From: Acidiphilium iwatense | GTDB lineage: Bacteria; Pseudomonadota; Alphaproteobacteria; Acetobacterales; Acetobacteraceae | Assembly: GCF_021556475.1 (NCBI RefSeq) | Contig: NZ_JAKGBZ010000001.1 | Location: 124,001 to 188,000, forward strand | Reading direction: 5' to 3' | DNA: 64,000 nt | Part shown: positions 15,601 to 23,292 of the stretch, piece after piece | Layout: the number at the start of each line of letters is the position of its first letter | How positions within the stretch are numbered: position 1 is the first letter of the stretch | Made by a program: the position numbers and the translations under genes | Notes under the pieces: generated by a model | What the model was told of the DNA's origin: nothing | The model's input: only the letters and a program-made list of their open reading frames with translations | The model's database searches: none

Positions 15601-18225
15601 TCAGAACCGCGCGGTGACGTTGAAGAAGATCGACCGCGGAATGCCGACGAAGGCCGAGGCGTAGGTCGGGGTATTTACGAAACCACCCGCGCCGTTGGGA
15701 ATTTCCGCCGGCGAGAGGAAGTAGTGCTGATAGTAGTGCAGCCCGAGCAGATTGTGGATATTCAAGGAGAATTTCAGATACTGGATATGGTCGTAGCCGT
15801 GCAGCCGCAGTTTGTAGCTCAGGAACAGATTCATCAGGATGTAGCCGGGCAGCTTGAAGTTCTGAACCGGCGGCTGGCCGCCGAGCGCCTGGGCGAGATT
15901 GGCCGGCCCGCTTGGATAATAGGGCGCGGTCGCCAGGGCCAATGCGCCATTTGGGACCCCCGGAACAATGACCGGAGTGTTCGGCAAGACCGGCGGCAGA
16001 TCGAAGGTGATATATTGCTGGCCGGTATACTGGCCGGAGAGCCGGGCACTGAACGGTCCGCGATCGAATTCGACGCCGAAATTGCCGAGCCAGTTCGGGA
16101 TCGCGGCGAGCGGATTGCCCTTGAACACGTAGCCGAATTGACCCTCGAACGGCGTATCCTGCGCGAAGAAATTGTTGAGATAATTCGCCTTGGTATAGGA
16201 GGCGTTGCCGAACAATTCGATATCATGAGTCAGGCGATATTTGCCGGAGAATTCGTAGCCGCGATATTGGGATGAGCCGGTATTCGCGTAGAATGACAGC
16301 AAGGTCTGATAGTTGGTGTAGAACGAGAACTGGTCGTTGATTTTCTGGTAGTAGATATCGCCGTTCAGATAGAGGCGCGCGGTGTCGTAGCGCAGCCCGG
16401 CTTCATACAGATGCACGATTTCCGGCGTCGGCGCATGGGTGGTGCTTCCCGCCGATCCTCGCGAATAATCGGTTGCCGGCGCGAAGCGGGCGGATTTGCC
16501 GTAGCTGGCATAGGCGACCATGTGATAGGGCAGGTCGTAGCTGATGCCGAAATAGGGTTCGGCCACCGCGCCCCAGTTCTGCAATTTCCCCGGCAGGCCC
16601 TGCAGGCTGAACTGGGTGATGTTGCTGGTATAGATCCCGGTGAAAGTGACGCCGGGCAGCAGATGCAGTCTATTGTGCAGCAGGTTGATCTTGTCCTGCA
16701 GATAGGCCGAGTAGATCGTGCGCTGAATGCCGCCGCCGAACCCGAAGGAGTTGTTGCCGATCTCATTCGGCATGTTCGGCGTGGCGTACATGAAGCTTTG
16801 GCCGCTGCTCGATTCCTTGGCGACCAAGCCGCCGATGGTGATATCGTTATGTGGCAGGAAGATATTGACCTTCGGGGTGAAGCCGATGGTGGTGCTGTGA
16901 TTATTGATCTGCTCGGCGGATTCGCCGTAGGAATAGCAGGTCGGGTTGGTCGGGCTGCAACCCGCCGGTGCGAACATGAACGGATCATAGGTGAAGAAGC
17001 CCGGCGCATAGGCTTCAGGATTTGTTGCCACGCCATTGGCTACCGCCGTCGGCCCGAGAGCGCCGTAGCCGAGATAGGGAACCTGGAAATTCACCTGATA
17101 CGGGAAATTCGGGTCCGGCGAATAGGTTCCTGGCGCGTAAGGGTTCATGAAGCTGGTGAAATCCGACGACGAGCGGATCATGAACAATTTGCCGCTGACG
17201 ATCAGGTGCGGATTGATATAGGTCTCGTCGCTCAGGATCGCGGTGAGGTATTTGTTGTTTTCCTTGCTGAAGCTCAGGGAATGCGGGAAATTGTAGCTGT
17301 AGCTGTTGGCCTGCTGCAACGGGACCGGAATCGAGAATGCCGAGATATAGCCATCGGCCCGGTTGAACAGAATCGTTCCCGAAAGGTGGGATAACCCTTC
17401 GTCATAGGGCTTGACGATCGAGAACAGCATGTCGCCGGAACGGATCGAGTTGCCGTCCGGGAAGCCGGCGGTATATTGCTGATTGTAGCGCAGCAAAGCG
17501 CGCGGCGCGTCGATCCCGCTGCCGATCCGGCCGGTGTTGATCTCGAAGCCGGCATGGGTGGTGTCGAACGAGCCGATGCCGCCGAAAATTTCCGCATAGG
17601 GCTTCGATGTCGGTTTTTTCGTCTCGTAGGCGATGGTGCCGCCGACGGTCGCGAAGCCCTGCTTGTCCGGCGGCGCGACACCCGGATAGACGGTGGTGGC
17701 GGAGAGCTGGCCCAGGGTGATCGGCGAGCCGACATTGTTGTTCAAAAAGGCGCCCTGGGAGCCGGAAATCAGGTCCTGCATCGGGATGCCGTCGAGCGTC
17801 TGGGCAAGCTGCGAGTTGCGCACGCCGCGCACGGTGAGCACCGGAACGCCCTGGCCGATATTCTGCTGATATTCGTTGACCGAGGGGGTTTGCTTCAAAA
17901 GGCTCTGAATCGAGCCGGCCTGCTCGCCCTCCGCCTCGATCTGCTTGTGGCCGACGCTCGATACCGCGTTGGCGATATTTTTTTCCTTCAGCAACAACTC
18001 ATGGTAGAATTTCTTGATCTTCTCGATATGCACCGCCTGGGCTTCCGGCGTCGCCGCCCCGCCGCCCGGAATGATCGGCCCGGCGCCGGTGGCGGGCATT
18101 GCCGGCACGATCACCGGAGCCGGCGCGTTCTGCGCCCAGACCCGCGCGGAGAATACCATGCCGGTCGCGACCGAACAGGCGGTGAGCAGAAGCAGCCGTT
18201 TGCGACCCGGATGAGACAATTTCAT
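15601..18225 (-). CDS. TonB-dependent outer-membrane receptor, copy 2
   Basis: An 874-aa paralogue of the receptor encoded next. Signal peptide, helical segment and plug match copy 1, and the barrel ends FFNVTARF. AGGAG lies 7 bases before ATG 18225 and supports this start. From 17030 to 17976 the DNA shows no difference from copy 1 at 13813-14759, covering the plug and the early barrel; the remaining barrel has many substitutions plus small insertions (for example PPVLPNTPVIVPGVPNGAL versus PVLPNSPVIVSGVPNSAL). This points to recent duplication or gene conversion with divergence confined to other loops. It has its own terminator, so it can be expressed separately. Confidence 0.9.
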   Translation of the reverse strand: MKLSHPGRKRLLLLTACSVATGMVFSARVWAQNAPAPVIVPAMPATGAGPIIPGGGAATPEAQAVHIEKIKKFYHELLLKEKNIANAVSSVGHKQIEAEGEQAGSIQSLLKQTPSVNEYQQNIGQGVPVLTVRGVRNSQLAQTLDGIPMQDLISGSQGAFLNNNVGSPITLGQLSATTVYPGVAPPDKQGFATVGGTIAYETKKPTSKPYAEIFGGIGSFDTTHAGFEINTGRIGSGIDAPRALLRYNQQYTAGFPDGNSIRSGDMLFSIVKPYDEGLSHLSGTILFNRADGYISAFSIPVPLQQANSYSYNFPHSLSFSKENNKYLTAILSDETYINPHLIVSGKLFMIRSSSDFTSFMNPYAPGTYSPDPNFPYQVNFQVPYLGYGALGPTAVANGVATNPEAYAPGFFTYDPFMFAPAGCSPTNPTCYSYGESAEQINNHSTTIGFTPKVNIFLPHNDITIGGLVAKESSSGQSFMYATPNMPNEIGNNSFGFGGGIQRTIYSAYLQDKINLLHNRLHLLPGVTFTGIYTSNITQFSLQGLPGKLQNWGAVAEPYFGISYDLPYHMVAYASYGKSARFAPATDYSRGSAGSTTHAPTPEIVHLYEAGLRYDTARLYLNGDIYYQKINDQFSFYTNYQTLLSFYANTGSSQYRGYEFSGKYRLTHDIELFGNASYTKANYLNNFFAQDTPFEGQFGYVFKGNPLAAIPNWLGNFGVEFDRGPFSARLSGQYTGQQYITFDLPPVLPNTPVIVPGVPNGALALATAPYYPSGPANLAQALGGQPPVQNFKLPGYILMNLFLSYKLRLHGYDHIQYLKFSLNIHNLLGLHYYQHYFLSPAEIPNGAGGFVNTPTYASAFVGIPRSIFFNVTARF

Positions 18226-18590
18226 GAAAATTCTCCTGAGCGGCCAAGGATGACGCGCCAGCCATCGCGAAAACGAATGGCTGGTCTGCGCATCATTTAT
18301 TGGACGGAGGGCTTTGCCTAGAGCTTTTTAGCAACAGGCGGAAAATGTCTGTTCCGAGAATGGCTTGGCGACAGCACTTAAAATCTGTCGTTTGGGGATT
18401 TTTGAAATTATTCCCGTAAAACTCCTTAAAATTCAGCAATAAAGTTTTTCAAATTGCAACAATTTTGTCATACCGTGAGATGACGGGAAATTAATCACGA
18501 TTTCGTCATTGTGGATTCTAGGGAATGAATGCTGCCCGGTTTGCCGGAATTCCGGTCAGAATGCTCCAATTTCAGGCGGTTTTCTGGCAT
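18226..18590. other. AT-rich upstream region of receptor 2
   Basis: No gene was recognised. The part 18340-18520 is markedly AT-rich for this genome and probably holds the receptor 2 promoter. It contains an inverted repeat AAATTG-CAA-CAATTT at 18451-18465 and the ATCACG-type motif at 18494-18509. Several weak -35/-10 combinations are possible and none stands out. Confidence 0.55.
18494..18509. promoter_or_regulatory. Operator-like motif upstream of receptor 2
   Basis: ATCACG-ATTT-CGTCAT differs at two of 16 positions from the motif at 15340-15355 in front of receptor 1. It lies about 270 bp upstream of the receptor 2 start. Confidence 0.4.
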
Positions 18591-18620
18591 AAAAAACCCC
18601 GCCGCGACGGGCGGGGTTTT
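18591..18620 (-). terminator. Rho-independent terminator of tonB
   Basis: AACCCCGC at 18595-18602 pairs with GCGGGGTT at 18611-18618. On the minus strand the stem is followed by a run of T (18596-18591). It lies 17 bp past the tonB stop, so tonB is probably transcribed apart from receptor 2. Confidence 0.88.
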
Positions 18621-18636
18621 GCCGGGGCTTGACGTC

Positions 18637-19332
18637 TCAGCCGTTGGCGTAGGGCAGGATCTCGATCGGCAGGGCGAACACCTTGTTCTGCCCGCCGGGG
18701 AAGGGCGGGAAATGCATCCGCCGCACCGCCGCGAGCGCCGCTTTGTCGATCAGCGGGTTGCCGCTGCTGCGATAGAGGCTCGCCGAGATCAGTTGGCCGC
18801 TCGGGGTCAGGGTGAACTCGATATAGGCGGTGCCGCGCAGCTTCAGCATCCGCATCGCCCGGCTGACATGCACGAGATGCTGGATCGGCGCGCGCAGCCC
18901 GGCGGCATAGGCCTGGAAGTTGTAGGCCGGCGCGGGCGGCGGGGCCGGCGGCGGCGGCGGTTTTTTCAGCGGCGGCGGCGGCTTGTGATGGATGATCACG
19001 TGCTTCACCGGAATCGGGATCTTGGTCGGCATCGGCGAGACGTGATGGATGATCGGGTGCGGAATCGGCTTGGGCACCGGCACCGGCACCGGCGGCGGCG
19101 GCTTGGGCAGCGGCGGCGGCGGCTTGTGCTTGGGCAGTTGCACCATATGCACGAAGGTCGTCGGCACGTTCGGCCTTGTGACATGCGGCAGATGATGCGC
19201 GGCATACCAGATGCCCGCGAAAGCCAGCGCCATCAGCGCGATGCTGATCCCGCTTGCGCCCGGCAGCCCCAGCTCGTCGGGTTCCCAGGGCGGCAGGCCC
19301 CCGTTCATGGTCGCGCCATCCAGCATCAGCAC
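18637..19332 (-). CDS. tonB: TonB-family energy transducer
   Basis: A 231-aa protein with one N-terminal transmembrane helix (about 28-46, ISIALMALAFAGIWYAA), a long Pro/Lys-rich periplasmic spanner (about 65-145) and a C-terminal TonB domain (about 150-225) with GTAYIEFTLTPSGQLISASLYRSSGNPLIDKAALAAVRR. It transmits ExbBD energy to the outer-membrane receptors. The spanner is also His-rich (PIIHHVSP, KHVIIHHKP), which is uncommon. ATG 19332 is used; an ATG at 19308 is an alternative. Its position beside both receptors suggests a dedicated TonB. Confidence 0.92.
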   Translation of the reverse strand: MLMLDGATMNGGLPPWEPDELGLPGASGISIALMALAFAGIWYAAHHLPHVTRPNVPTTFVHMVQLPKHKPPPPLPKPPPPVPVPVPKPIPHPIIHHVSPMPTKIPIPVKHVIIHHKPPPPLKKPPPPPAPPPAPAYNFQAYAAGLRAPIQHLVHVSRAMRMLKLRGTAYIEFTLTPSGQLISASLYRSSGNPLIDKAALAAVRRMHFPPFPGGQNKVFALPIEILPYANG

Positions 19333-19583
19333 GCTCTCCAGCCGGTCGGTTGGTCTCGGTCACGCATCGTCATGCAAGCCTGTCCACGGATCAGATATGG
19401 GTCTGTAATGCGGTTGACACCGGCGATGTCAAGCAACCGCCATGCCGGAAACCGCCGGTTTGGCTTGTGTGCAGTGCAATAGAGATGCGCATTTCGCAGC
19501 GGTGTTTCGCGGTTTGTCCCATGGCCTTGCCATCGCTTGCGCCGGGAGGTTCCGCACCGCAATTTCTGGAAACGAAAATTTTT

Positions 19584-20456
19584 TTAGCCTCTGGCATGGT
19601 GCGGGGCGATATCCCGCCCCAGGCGCCCGGCGATATCGTTGATGAACTGCCAGGCGACCCGGCCGGAGCGCGCGCCGCGCGTCACCGACCACTCGGCGGC
19701 CTCCGCGTGCAGCGCCCCGGCCTCGATCGGCAGGGCGAACCAGGCCGCATAGGCATCGACCATCGCGAAATAGGTGGCCTGATCGCAATTGTGAAAGCCG
19801 ATCCACAACCCGAACCGGTCCGACAGCGAGACTTTTTCCTCGGTCGCCTCCGAGGGGGTGATCGCGGTCGCGCGTTCGTTCTCGATCATGTCGCGCGGCA
19901 TCAGGTGGCGCCGGTTCGAGGTGGCATAGAACAGCACATTGTCCGGCCTGCCCTTGATGCCGCCGTCGAGCACCGATTTCAGCGCCTTGTAGTCGGCATC
20001 CTCGCGCTCGAAGCTGAGATCGTCGCACAGGACCAGGCACCGGCGCGCTTCGGCGCGCAAAACGTCAAGAAGATCGGGCAGGGTCGCGATATCCTCGCGA
20101 TGGATCTCGACCAGAGCGAGGCTGCCGGGATGGGCGGCGTTCGCCGCCGCGTGAGCGGCCTTGACCAGCGAGGATTTGCCCATGCCGCGCGCGCCCCACA
20201 GCATGACATTGTTCGCCGGCAGCGAGCGGGCGAAGCGCAGCGTGTTCTCCAGGAGAATCTGCTTCTGCCGGTCGACTCCCTGAAGCAGGGAAATATCGAC
20301 GCGCGAGACCCGCGCCACCGGCTCCAGGGTTCGCCGCGCCGGGTGCCAGACGAAGGCGTCGTGCCCGGCGAGCGAGGCCGGCTGCGCCGGCGGCGGCGCG
20401 AGCCGTTCCAGCGCCGAGGCGATGCGGGTCAGGATATCGAGGGCGGTTTGATCCAT
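19584..20456 (-). CDS. DUF815-family AAA ATP-binding protein
   Basis: A 290-aa AAA-type ATPase of the DUF815 family. After an N-terminal region it has Walker A WGARGMGKSSLVKA, Walker B-like RCLVLCDDLSFE, a sensor-like VLFYATSNRRHLMPRDM, and EEKVSLSDRFGLWIGF, a highly conserved stretch in this family. No biochemical role is well established. In alphaproteobacteria it is often found beside yajC, as here, where the two genes are divergent with 125 bp between. ATG 20456 is chosen because family proteins start near this MDQTALDIL-type helix. Confidence 0.85.
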   Translation of the reverse strand: MDQTALDILTRIASALERLAPPPAQPASLAGHDAFVWHPARRTLEPVARVSRVDISLLQGVDRQKQILLENTLRFARSLPANNVMLWGARGMGKSSLVKAAHAAANAAHPGSLALVEIHREDIATLPDLLDVLRAEARRCLVLCDDLSFEREDADYKALKSVLDGGIKGRPDNVLFYATSNRRHLMPRDMIENERATAITPSEATEEKVSLSDRFGLWIGFHNCDQATYFAMVDAYAAWFALPIEAGALHAEAAEWSVTRGARSGRVAWQFINDIAGRLGRDIAPHHARG

Positions 20457-20581
20457 GAGAGCTTCCGGCTTGACGGGCTGGGCAGGCAAACTGCCTGGCC
20501 CGGCTTGACGGGCTGGGCCGGCTAATTATGGTCCCGCCCGGTCCGCGACAAGCGGTCTCGCCACAAATCAGGGTTTCATCC

Positions 20582-20944
20582 ATGTTCATCGCCACCGCCT
20601 ATGCCGCCAGCGCCGCCTCGCCCGACGGAGGAATGTCGGCCATTTTCAGCTTCGGGCCGCTGGTTCTCATCGTCGTCGTTTTCTACTTCATCCTGATCCG
20701 GCCGCAGCAGCAGCAGGCGAAGACGCAGAAGACGCGGCTCGCGGCGATCCGCCGGGGCGACCGGGTGGTGACCGGCGGCGGCATTATCGGGCAGGTGGCG
20801 AAGGCGGCCGAGGGGGCGGAGGAGATCGAGGTCGATCTCGCGCCTAACCTGCGCGTCACCGTGCTGCGCAGCACGATCAGCTCGGTGCTGACCGAGAAGC
20901 AGCCGGAGGCGAAGCCGGCCGAAGCCAAGAAAGCCGCGAAATAG
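20582..20944 (+). CDS. yajC: Preprotein translocase accessory subunit YajC
   Basis: A 120-aa inner-membrane protein with one helix (about 22-42, FGPLVLIVVVFYFILIRPQQQQ), the diagnostic hydrophobic-then-RPQQQQ transition of YajC. The cytoplasmic part carries RRGDRVVTGGGIIGQV, also conserved. YajC associates with SecDF in the Sec translocon. The Ala/Lys-rich C-terminal tail is a normal extension. secD and secF, often adjacent, are not present; a TMEM175-like gene follows after 7 bp. Confidence 0.92.
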   Translation: MFIATAYAASAASPDGGMSAIFSFGPLVLIVVVFYFILIRPQQQQAKTQKTRLAAIRRGDRVVTGGGIIGQVAKAAEGAEEIEVDLAPNLRVTVLRSTISSVLTEKQPEAKPAEAKKAAK

Positions 20945-20951
20945 GAGACCG

Positions 20952-21593
20952 ATGCCGGACCGGCAGGAGCTATCCTACAACCGGATTTCCGGTCAGAATC
21001 TCGACCGGCTGGCCGCGCTGAGCGACGGGCTGTTCGCGATCGCGATGACCCTGCTGGTGTTCGACCTGCATACTCCGGTGGTCGCCGCGATCCATGACGA
21101 GGCCGGGCTGTGGCGCGCGCTGCTGCGTCTCGGCCCGCATTTCGCGACGTTTCTGATGAGTTTCCTGACCCTGGGGATTTTCTGGGTCGGCCAGCAGACC
21201 GGGCTCGGCATGGTCGCGCGGTGCGACCGGCATCTGACCTGGCTCAATCTCGGCTTTCTGTTCGCGATCTCGCTGCTGCCGTTCTCGACCAGGCTGATCG
21301 GCGATTTCCCGGACTATCGGCTGGCTCTCGGCTTTTACTGGCTGAACATCCTGCTCGGCGGCGTGATGATCTATGCGAGCTGGCGCTATGCCCGCGCGGC
21401 CAGGCTGCTGAAACCCGAGATCACCGAGGCGACGGCCTGCGCGATGGAGCGGCGCGTGCTGGTCGCACAGGGGCTCTATGCAGCGGGAGCCGCGCTCTGC
21501 TTCATCGATGTCGGGTTCAGCATCGCCGCGATCATCCTGGTGCAGATGATCTATGTGATCGGGCCGCGCACCGGATTTCTCGCGCGGCTGTAA
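20952..21593 (+). CDS. TMEM175-like (DUF1211) membrane protein, putative K+ channel
   Basis: A 213-aa membrane protein with about six transmembrane helices. Helix 1 carries RLAALSDGLFAIAMTLLVFDL, the signature of the TMEM175 family, in which bacterial members are tetrameric potassium channels. The usual F-S-D at the start of the signature is L-S-D here, a change in the helix that lines the pore in this family. It follows yajC closely and converges with sodB. Channel activity is inferred from the family only. Confidence 0.8.
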   Translation: MPDRQELSYNRISGQNLDRLAALSDGLFAIAMTLLVFDLHTPVVAAIHDEAGLWRALLRLGPHFATFLMSFLTLGIFWVGQQTGLGMVARCDRHLTWLNLGFLFAISLLPFSTRLIGDFPDYRLALGFYWLNILLGGVMIYASWRYARAARLLKPEITEATACAMERRVLVAQGLYAAGAALCFIDVGFSIAAIILVQMIYVIGPRTGFLARL

Positions 21594-21596
21594 CGC

Positions 21597-21628
21597 GACG
21601 GCTCCGGGAGCGGCTTCCCGGAGCCGTC
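21597..21628. terminator. Bidirectional hairpin terminator between convergent genes
   Basis: GACGGCTCCGGGA at 21597-21609 and TCCCGGAGCCGTC at 21616-21628 form a perfect 13-bp stem with a 6-base loop. It sits between the TMEM175-like gene and sodB, which converge. The flanking T-runs are weak, so termination is inferred from the stem and the position. Confidence 0.7.
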
Positions 21629-21641
21629 TTGGCGCAGAAAA

Positions 21642-22247
21642 TCAGCCCAGAAGATGTTCGGCGTGGGCGTAGTGCGCCAGCTTGTCGAGCCAGTTCTGCA
21701 CATAGTCCGGCCGGCGGTTGCGGAAATCGAGATAGTAGGAGTGTTCCCAGACATCGATGCCGAGCAGTGCCTTGCCTTCGCCGGTGGCGAGCGGGTTCGA
21801 GCCGTTCGGCGATTTGGTGACCGCGAGCTTGCCGGCGGGGTTGAGGATCAGCCACGCCCAGCCGGAGCCGAACTGGCCGACCGCGGCGGCCTTGAACGCT
21901 TCCTTGAATTTATCGACCGAGCCGAAATCCTCGGCGAGCTTTTTTTCCAGCTTGGCGGGGATCTTGCCGCCATCCTTGGGCGACATCGCCGGCCAGAACA
22001 GCGTGTGATTCCAGTGCTGCCCGGCATTGTTGAACACCGGCGCCATGTCCGCCTTGTTGTGGGTGTGCTTGATGATCTCTTCGAGGCTCTTGCCCTGCAG
22101 CTCGGCATTCTTCTCGACGAAACCGTTCAGCGCCGTCACATAGGCCTGATGGTGCTTGTCGTGATGCAGCTCCAGGGTTTCCTGGCACATGCCATGCGCG
22201 GTGAGGGCGTTGTGGGGGTAAGGCAATGCGGGGAGTTCGAATGCCAT
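21642..22247 (-). CDS. sodB: Superoxide dismutase (Fe type)
   Basis: A 201-aa Fe/Mn-family superoxide dismutase without a signal peptide, hence cytoplasmic. Metal ligands are His28 (ELHHDKHH), His81 (WNHTLFW), Asp165 and His169 (DVWEHSYYLDF). Gln77 in NNAGQHWNH occupies the position typical of iron enzymes, so Fe is more likely than Mn. Length and sequence match SodB end to end (start MAFELPALPY). It is a single gene with 118 bp upstream before the divergent neighbour. Confidence 0.95.
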   Translation of the reverse strand: MAFELPALPYPHNALTAHGMCQETLELHHDKHHQAYVTALNGFVEKNAELQGKSLEEIIKHTHNKADMAPVFNNAGQHWNHTLFWPAMSPKDGGKIPAKLEKKLAEDFGSVDKFKEAFKAAAVGQFGSGWAWLILNPAGKLAVTKSPNGSNPLATGEGKALLGIDVWEHSYYLDFRNRRPDYVQNWLDKLAHYAHAEHLLG

Positions 22248-22365
22248 GGGGCATCTCCGATCCTGTTTGGAATTTTATGTCTGATCCGGCGCGCGGACCG
22301 CGCCGGCTGCACTGATCTAGCTATGGTCCGGGGGGTGCAGCGTCAAGCTTCGATCGTGTCCGGCA

Positions 22366-23106
22366 ATGAATGAGGCGGCGCTCGCCGCGCTGGTGCGCCG
22401 TGCCGATCCCGATCGGTTCCTCGGGGCGATTTTCGCGCCGGCGGCGCTGCGGCGCGATTTGCTGCTGCTCTATGCGTTCAATCACGAGCTGGCGCGGGCC
22501 CGCGAGGTGGCGAGCAGCGGGCCATTGGCGCTGATCCGGCTGCACTGGTGGCGCGAGGTGGTCGAGGGTGCGCGCCGCGACCACCCGCTGGCGGCAGCAC
22601 TCCGTGCCACGCTGGAAAAGGGCACGTTCGATGCCGGGGATCTTCTCGGCCTGATCGACGCGCGCGAGGCCGAGGCCGAGCCGGTCCCCGACCGGGCCGC
22701 CTTCCTCGCCTATGCGCGCGGCACATCGGGCGGCCTGATGCGCATTGCCGGAAGGTTGCTCGGCGCGGCGGATGACGACGGCCTGGCCGCGCTGGGGGAT
22801 CTGGGCACCGGCTATGCGATCGCGGCGATTCTGCGCGCCGCCCCCGCGCTGCGTGCGGCGGGGCGCGATCTGTTGCCGCAGGACGGCGCGGGCACCACCG
22901 CGTTGATCGCGGCGGCGCGGCCCCTGCTTGCGGCAGTGCCGCCGCGCGCGGCGTTGGCGGCGGCACTCCCCGCCGTGCTGGCGCGGCGCGATCTCGCCAG
23001 GCTCGAACGCGGCGTTTCGCTCCGCCCGCGCGGCCTGCCCGACCGGCTGGCGGTGATCGCGGCGGGGTTTCTGGGGCTTGGACATTCGCGATCGGATGGG
23101 AAATGA
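22366..23106 (+). CDS. Squalene/phytoene synthase-fold protein (NDUFAF6-like)
   Basis: A 246-aa protein with the all-helical squalene/phytoene synthase fold pattern: RRDLLLLYAFNHELARAREVASSGPLALIRLHWWREVVE and later ARGTSGGLMRIAGRLLG. The first Asp-rich catalytic motif of true synthases (DxxxD in the first helices) is replaced by NHELARARE, so prenyl-transfer activity is unlikely. The pattern AFNxELA...LxRxxWWR matches the mitochondrial complex I assembly factor NDUFAF6 and its alphaproteobacterial relatives. A role in respiratory complex assembly is therefore a guess from the family. Confidence 0.75.
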   Translation: MNEAALAALVRRADPDRFLGAIFAPAALRRDLLLLYAFNHELARAREVASSGPLALIRLHWWREVVEGARRDHPLAAALRATLEKGTFDAGDLLGLIDAREAEAEPVPDRAAFLAYARGTSGGLMRIAGRLLGAADDDGLAALGDLGTGYAIAAILRAAPALRAAGRDLLPQDGAGTTALIAAARPLLAAVPPRAALAAALPAVLARRDLARLERGVSLRPRGLPDRLAVIAAGFLGLGHSRSDGK

Positions 23107-23292
23107 TCCGATCATGAACGGCGCCATTGGGGACGCACCCTGAAGCAGGCCAGCCCGCGGCATCCCTGGCAAACTCACGCCGTCGGACCTATATTCCATA
23201 GGCCGGCGCAGAGGCGTGGCAACGCCGTGTTGCCGCGGGATGCAAAGGCTTGGGGCGCATCGCCTGCGCGAACACGCTCCCGGAATTCGAGG

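Noticed and set aside
22366-23106. Hopanoid or carotenoid synthase
   Set aside because: The first catalytic Asp-rich motif is missing and no other isoprenoid genes are near.
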